A DNA stretch of 64,000 nucleotides from Prorocentrum cordatum. Its lineage: Eukaryota; Sar; Dinophyceae; Prorocentrales; Prorocentraceae. The first letter of the stretch is position 1, and every line of letters starts with the position of its first letter. The position numbers and the translations under genes were made by a program. Where the stretch lies: assembly GCA_963575745.1 (NCBI GenBank), contig CAUYUJ010015306.1, positions 69,501 through 133,500 on the forward strand. The letters run 5' to 3'. Below are positions 60,499-64,000 of this stretch, piece by piece. Under the pieces are notes generated by a model that did no database searches, was not told where the DNA came from, and worked only from the letters and a program-made list of their open reading frames with translations.

Positions 60499-63072
60499 AT
60501 GCCACGGCTGTTCAACAATCAGGTTTGTTCTCTGGACGATCTGCCCCTGTCTGAACTACCCGTGGTAGTACCTACTCCCGTCGGTACGCATGGCTCGTCA
60601 CCTCAGCTCTCTGGGGCAATTGGCGGCGAGTCGTACCGACCTTCGGGACCTAGTCCCGTCGGCACGCATGGCTCGTCGTTCTCGCCTCGGGGGGCACGGA
60701 GGGGCGGGTCGTGCCGACCTTCGGGAGTGCAGCGTGCTGATACTACTATGACGGTTTCCAGTGGTTTGAGCGGCGAGAGGCTATCTTATCCACAGGCAGA
60801 TCAATCGACTCATTGCTCGGCTGCTACTGTGAGCGGCGTGAGGTTATCACGGCCAGCAGCTGATCGGCTTCATTTTCCAACATCCGTTCGACGGGCGCCC
60901 AGACGAGGCAGACGGAAGCCGCTTGCATTCGTCACCTACAATGCAAATGGTTGGACTCGTCTCAGAGGCTTTCTCGAGGAAGGCGCCGCTGGGGCTCTCA
61001 TAGTCGCGTCTCAGGAGCTTCACGTTCGTGGGGGCCAGCGGCTTCAGGCAGAAGAATGGTGTCAGCGCAACGGGTGGAAGGCCTTCATCAGTGATTGTAA
61101 GACTGGCCCTACGGGTCAGCCGATGGCTGGAGTTGGCTTGTTCGTTCGGCACTACGTCGGCACGACCTTTCTGGGCGCTCTTCCTGGCGTACGTGATCAT
61201 GTGCTCGTTAAGTCGTGGTGCGTGGCAGTTTACGTCCATGCAGGTCCTCGTGGAGGGTTTGTTGCAGGCAGTATTTATCTTGAGCAGGGTCCTGGACTCA
61301 CGGGTGACAATATACCTCGGCTCGAGCAGCTGGGCAAGGCGCTCAGATATTATCGCGCCCCATACGTCATCGGTGGTGACTGGAACGTCTCCCCTCAGGT
61401 GCTGAGCGACAGCGCTTTCGTGGAGCGTATCGATGGCCACCTCATTGTCGCTCCGCTTGGATCTCATCGGGTTGCGGCAAACGGCACTTATACTTTCCTG
61501 GACTACTGGCTCGCCAGTGATGCCATTGCGGCGGAAATGACCGATGCTCGTCGCGTTGAAGATTATCCGCCTCGCCCCCACTTTCCAATGCGAGTTCAAG
61601 TCGGCCCTCGGCCTCGAGCTCGTCAACTAGTGCAGCTGCAGGGCCCGCGTCTTCTGCCTGGTAAGCCAGCTCGCAAGCCTCTTCTTTCTGATAACTCGGA
61701 TGATGATGACGAAGACGCCGTCCTCTTGGGCGACTCTGGCATCGACTGGGTGGATAAGATGCAACAGGATGCTCAACTCGGGCCTGGTGATGACAGGTCG
61801 CGTGCGGGACGTCTGGATTTTCTGTGTCAACAGCTGTACGCAGGAGCCGAGAAGGAGCTGGCTCCGTTGTTTGACTGCTCAGACTACGGCAAGTACCAAG
61901 GCCGTGGACGCCAGGTCACCTACCGCAAGACCACGGCGGGAGGCGCTCTGGGCAGCCAGCAACCTGCTGGCACTACTCATTCTCTTGCTGTTCGGGCCCT
62001 GCAGCATCGGTTGGAAGACCTCGCGCACGTAGTGGCCAAGCACGGGTGTACCCCCTTGCCGCAGCATAACATGATCTGGCAGCCGCTCATTGATTTTGTT
62101 GGCGGTCAGGGTCGGCTGCGGCGGCTCACATCGGCGCTCGGCGCCAGTTTGGTTCAGGAGGTCGTCTATTACATCACGTGCTTCTTCGCGCAGCCGTCCG
62201 TGTACCACGTGGCCTTCCTCCGCGCCCTCTGCGTCACCCTGTCCAATCTTGCTGCTGCTGAGGAGCGGCGGCTGGGCCAGGCTCGAGGTCAGGGGTTTGT
62301 CAAATGGCTCAGGGATTGCTTGAGCAGCCGTTCTAAGCCTGTGCATTGCTGGACGAAACCTCGTGGGTGGCAGTTGTCCCAGGTCCACACTTCCCGGGGC
62401 CCTTCGAGCCACGCCGATGATGTGGCCAACGTTCAGCGGGAGTTTTGGGAAGGTATATGGGACGGCGGGTCTTCGCCAGCCTCTCTGGACGAGCTGCAGC
62501 ACGATTTGGCGCAGCTTCGTGATTTGGGTCCTCGGCTTCCGCCAATGGGCATCCAGGAGCTACGCAAGGCCGCCAAGGCCTTTCCTGCCAGGACTGCAGT
62601 AGGTGCTGACTTATGGAGGCCCAAGCACTGGGCCCTGGTGTCGAATGGGGCTTTATCTTTCTTGGGATATATGTTTCATATGTGTGAAGTGTGGTCTTCC
62701 TGGCCTCGGTATCTTCAGCATATACATATCGTGTTGCTCCAGAAACCTGCAGGGGGTTATCGACCTATCGCTCTCTTGGTTTCGTTATATCGAGTTCGGG
62801 CCAAGGCTCGCATTGATCATGTACGATGCTGGGCCAATCGGTTAGGTCGTCAGTATATCGCGCTCGGCACTGGCAGGGCGACCACGGACGTTGCCTCGCG
62901 TGTTCTGTTGCATGGTGAAGCTCACCCACCGCAGAAAAAAAGGCGCAGTGGAATGACATTGTCTGCCTTCACGCCATCGTGGACATTGAGAAATGTTTCG
63001 ACAGGGTTCTCTGGGCCGTCATCACACAAGCTGCTATCAAGCACGGCTTCCCAGGGGCCCTGGTGGCTCTAG
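60499..63072 (+). CDS. LINE B ORF2: endonuclease and start of reverse transcriptase
   Basis: Start ATG 60499 chosen as the first in-frame Met after the ORF1 stop (28 bases between). Residues 20-125 hold two tandem peptide duplications. Residues 138-370 are an APE-type endonuclease with all expected residues: N148 (TYNANGW), E173 (SQEL), D294 and N296 (IGGDWN), D335 (LDYWL) and H361. An acidic linker (DNSDDDDEDA) and a helical region follow. The RT begins with LLQKPAGGYRPIALL at about 62734-62778. The frame then slips at the A7 run 62935-62941 and closes at TAG 63070-63072. The rest of the RT continues in the next entry. Endonuclease nicks the target; RT copies the RNA from the nick. Confidence 0.82.
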   Translation: MPRLFNNQVCSLDDLPLSELPVVVPTPVGTHGSSPQLSGAIGGESYRPSGPSPVGTHGSSFSPRGARRGGSCRPSGVQRADTTMTVSSGLSGERLSYPQADQSTHCSAATVSGVRLSRPAADRLHFPTSVRRAPRRGRRKPLAFVTYNANGWTRLRGFLEEGAAGALIVASQELHVRGGQRLQAEEWCQRNGWKAFISDCKTGPTGQPMAGVGLFVRHYVGTTFLGALPGVRDHVLVKSWCVAVYVHAGPRGGFVAGSIYLEQGPGLTGDNIPRLEQLGKALRYYRAPYVIGGDWNVSPQVLSDSAFVERIDGHLIVAPLGSHRVAANGTYTFLDYWLASDAIAAEMTDARRVEDYPPRPHFPMRVQVGPRPRARQLVQLQGPRLLPGKPARKPLLSDNSDDDDEDAVLLGDSGIDWVDKMQQDAQLGPGDDRSRAGRLDFLCQQLYAGAEKELAPLFDCSDYGKYQGRGRQVTYRKTTAGGALGSQQPAGTTHSLAVRALQHRLEDLAHVVAKHGCTPLPQHNMIWQPLIDFVGGQGRLRRLTSALGASLVQEVVYYITCFFAQPSVYHVAFLRALCVTLSNLAAAEERRLGQARGQGFVKWLRDCLSSRSKPVHCWTKPRGWQLSQVHTSRGPSSHADDVANVQREFWEGIWDGGSSPASLDELQHDLAQLRDLGPRLPPMGIQELRKAAKAFPARTAVGADLWRPKHWALVSNGALSFLGYMFHMCEVWSSWPRYLQHIHIVLLQKPAGGYRPIALLVSLYRVRAKARIDHVRCWANRLGRQYIALGTGRATTDVASRVLLHGEAHPPQKKRRSGMTLSAFTPSWTLRNVSTGFSGPSSHKLLSSTASQGPWWL
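60571..60727 (+). repeat. 78-bp tandem duplication forming two covarying hairpins
   Basis: Left arms TCCCGTCGGTACG (60576) and TCCCGTCGGCACG (60654) pair with CGTACCGA-CCTT-CGGGA (60632) and CGTGCCGA-CCTT-CGGGA (60710): 13 pairs interrupted by a 4-nt bulge. The one T-A pair that differs between the copies is C-G in the other. In protein the duplication reads (P)VGTHGSS...RPSG twice. Confidence 0.8.
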
Positions 63073-64000
63073 CTTTGCGCATGTACACGTACGAGCGTCG
63101 ATTAGCTTGGGCGGGGGCTTTCTCGGAACCTGTGTTTGCTTCTCGGGGAGTACTTCCAGGATGCAGCATGGCTATGTTCATGTTACAGCTGGTTCTGTTA
63201 TCGCCTATCGACGCTTTGTATGGTAGCTCGGTGCACATTGATCGCGCGCTGCACGTGTACGCTGACGACCTGACGGTACAGATCCAAGCTAAGGTGGCTA
63301 GTATTTTCAAGCACGCATGTTATGTGTTGGAAGGGTTGGTGGACGTGCTCGGCTCCGTTGACTTGGCGCCCGCCAAGCGCAAGATGACCGTGACTTGTGC
63401 TTATCCTACTATCGCTCAACGAGTTTGCCGTGCTCTCGGCAAGTTCGGTTATCGATATGTGTCGGCCCTAGAAGTGTTGGGCATAGAGGTCACCTCAGGA
63501 CGAGCTTTACGCTTTCAGAGGCTTCGTGCACGTGTGCGTAAGATGGGTACTCGCTTTCCTAGATTGCGTCGTGTTCGTAAGGCTGGGGCTCTCACTGGTA
63601 GGTTTGCCGAGTCTGCTGTTCCTGCTGCTCTCAACTACGGGGTGGGAGTACATGGTGCGCCTCCAGCCGTCGTCGACTCCATGCGTATGGCTATGCATAG
63701 TGTATGGTATAAACCAGGTCGTGCGGGTTCGTCGTGGATAGCATCCTTCTTGCATGGTGGGGGTCCTCAGGACCCCCAGATCGCAGCATGGGTGGACCCT
63801 ATTTATCAGTGGTGTTTACTGTGTTGGGATTGTTCACAACATGCACTTCTTCAACAGGCCTGGCGTCGTCAGGCCCCAGTTGTTTATGTATCCAAGCAAC
63901 CATGGGGTTTAGTGTCGGGTCCCACAGGGGCCACGCTGCTCGCTTTTCGTTCGCTCAGGTGGGTTTCGTCTTCTGCTTTCGCGGTTCGGACTGAACAAGG
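62942..64000 (+). pseudogene. LINE B ORF2 continuation: reverse transcriptase core, -1 frame
   Basis: Open from the A7 run to the window end without a stop. WNDIVCLHAIVDIEKCFDRV holds motif A (Asp codon 62982-62984). SRGVLPGCSMAMFML is the motif B region near 63140. VYADDLTV is motif C with both Asp (YADD codons 63258-63269). After it come the thumb and a long helical region (KFGYRYVSALEVLGIEVTSG, then WYKPGRAGSSW). All polymerase acids are present. The 0-frame part upstream and this part join if the A run had one more A. C-terminal zinc or RNase H modules, if any, are outside the window. Confidence 0.85.

Larger units (their letters stand above)
58857..64000 (+). mobile_element. LINE B: well-preserved non-LTR retrotransposon, cut by the window end
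   Basis: Order: R6 segment, CCT tract, 89-bp monomers, ORF1, 28-bp gap, ORF2 with endonuclease and reverse transcriptase. The 5' limit is set by the sequence shared with the fragment at 2.15 kb. The 3' end lies beyond the window. Far less mutated than LINE A, so it inserted much more recently. Confidence 0.88.

Noticed and set aside
62932-62945. Programmed -1 frameshift signal
   Set aside because: Codon phase is CAG AAA AAA AGG, so a good X-XXY-YYZ heptamer is not in register; a one-base loss or error in A7 is simpler.

Overview
This window looks like repeat-packed nuclear DNA of a large, GC-rich protist genome, most probably a dinoflagellate. The reasons are: no intact cellular gene is recognisable; many G/C-rich dispersed and simple repeats; a Ty1/copia-type element whose protein wording (reverse transcriptase of the RVT_2 type, an odd pepsin-like protease and a pre-integrase spacer) resembles dinoflagellate copies as I remember them; and two LINE-type (non-LTR) retrotransposons. 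No database search was run, so the organism call is an inference. No rRNA, tRNA, CRISPR or bacterial operon structure was seen.

Layout: 1-6.3 kb is non-coding repeat debris. 6.3-11.8 kb is a decayed LINE (LINE A) with ORF1, endonuclease, reverse transcriptase, a Cys-cluster and an RNase H region, broken by many frameshifts. 11.8-32 kb is a mosaic of simple repeats, a 460-bp satellite (16.4-18.3 kb), helically phased CTTGG arrays and several foldback or inverted-terminal-repeat elements. 32.4-33.3 kb holds one open Ala/Arg-rich reading frame between two giant CCT tracts. 34.9-42.4 kb is a wrecked copia-type retrotransposon with gag, protease, integrase, RT and RNase H all traceable in order. 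42.4-58.8 kb is again non-coding mosaic, with two arrays of a ~100-bp satellite, a 193-bp transposon with a clear target duplication, more foldbacks and minisatellites. 58.9-64.0 kb is a much better preserved LINE (LINE B) cut by the window end: an 89-bp tandem repeat upstream, an intact ORF1, and an ORF2 with complete endonuclease residues and a YADD reverse transcriptase, broken only by one frameshift in an A7 run.

How it fits together: the coding content is almost wholly retrotransposon. The non-coding remainder is less random than it looks. Much is built from (1) arrays of a CTTGG-type motif repeated every 10-11 bp, in both orientations, in at least ten blocks; (2) short elements that fold back on themselves, three of which can be seen as insertions against an uninterrupted related copy elsewhere in the window; and (3) TCC/GGA microsatellites, some of which lie inside inverted terminal repeats. 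These three, plus a covarying pair of hairpins at the start of LINE B ORF2, are the observations most worth pursuing.
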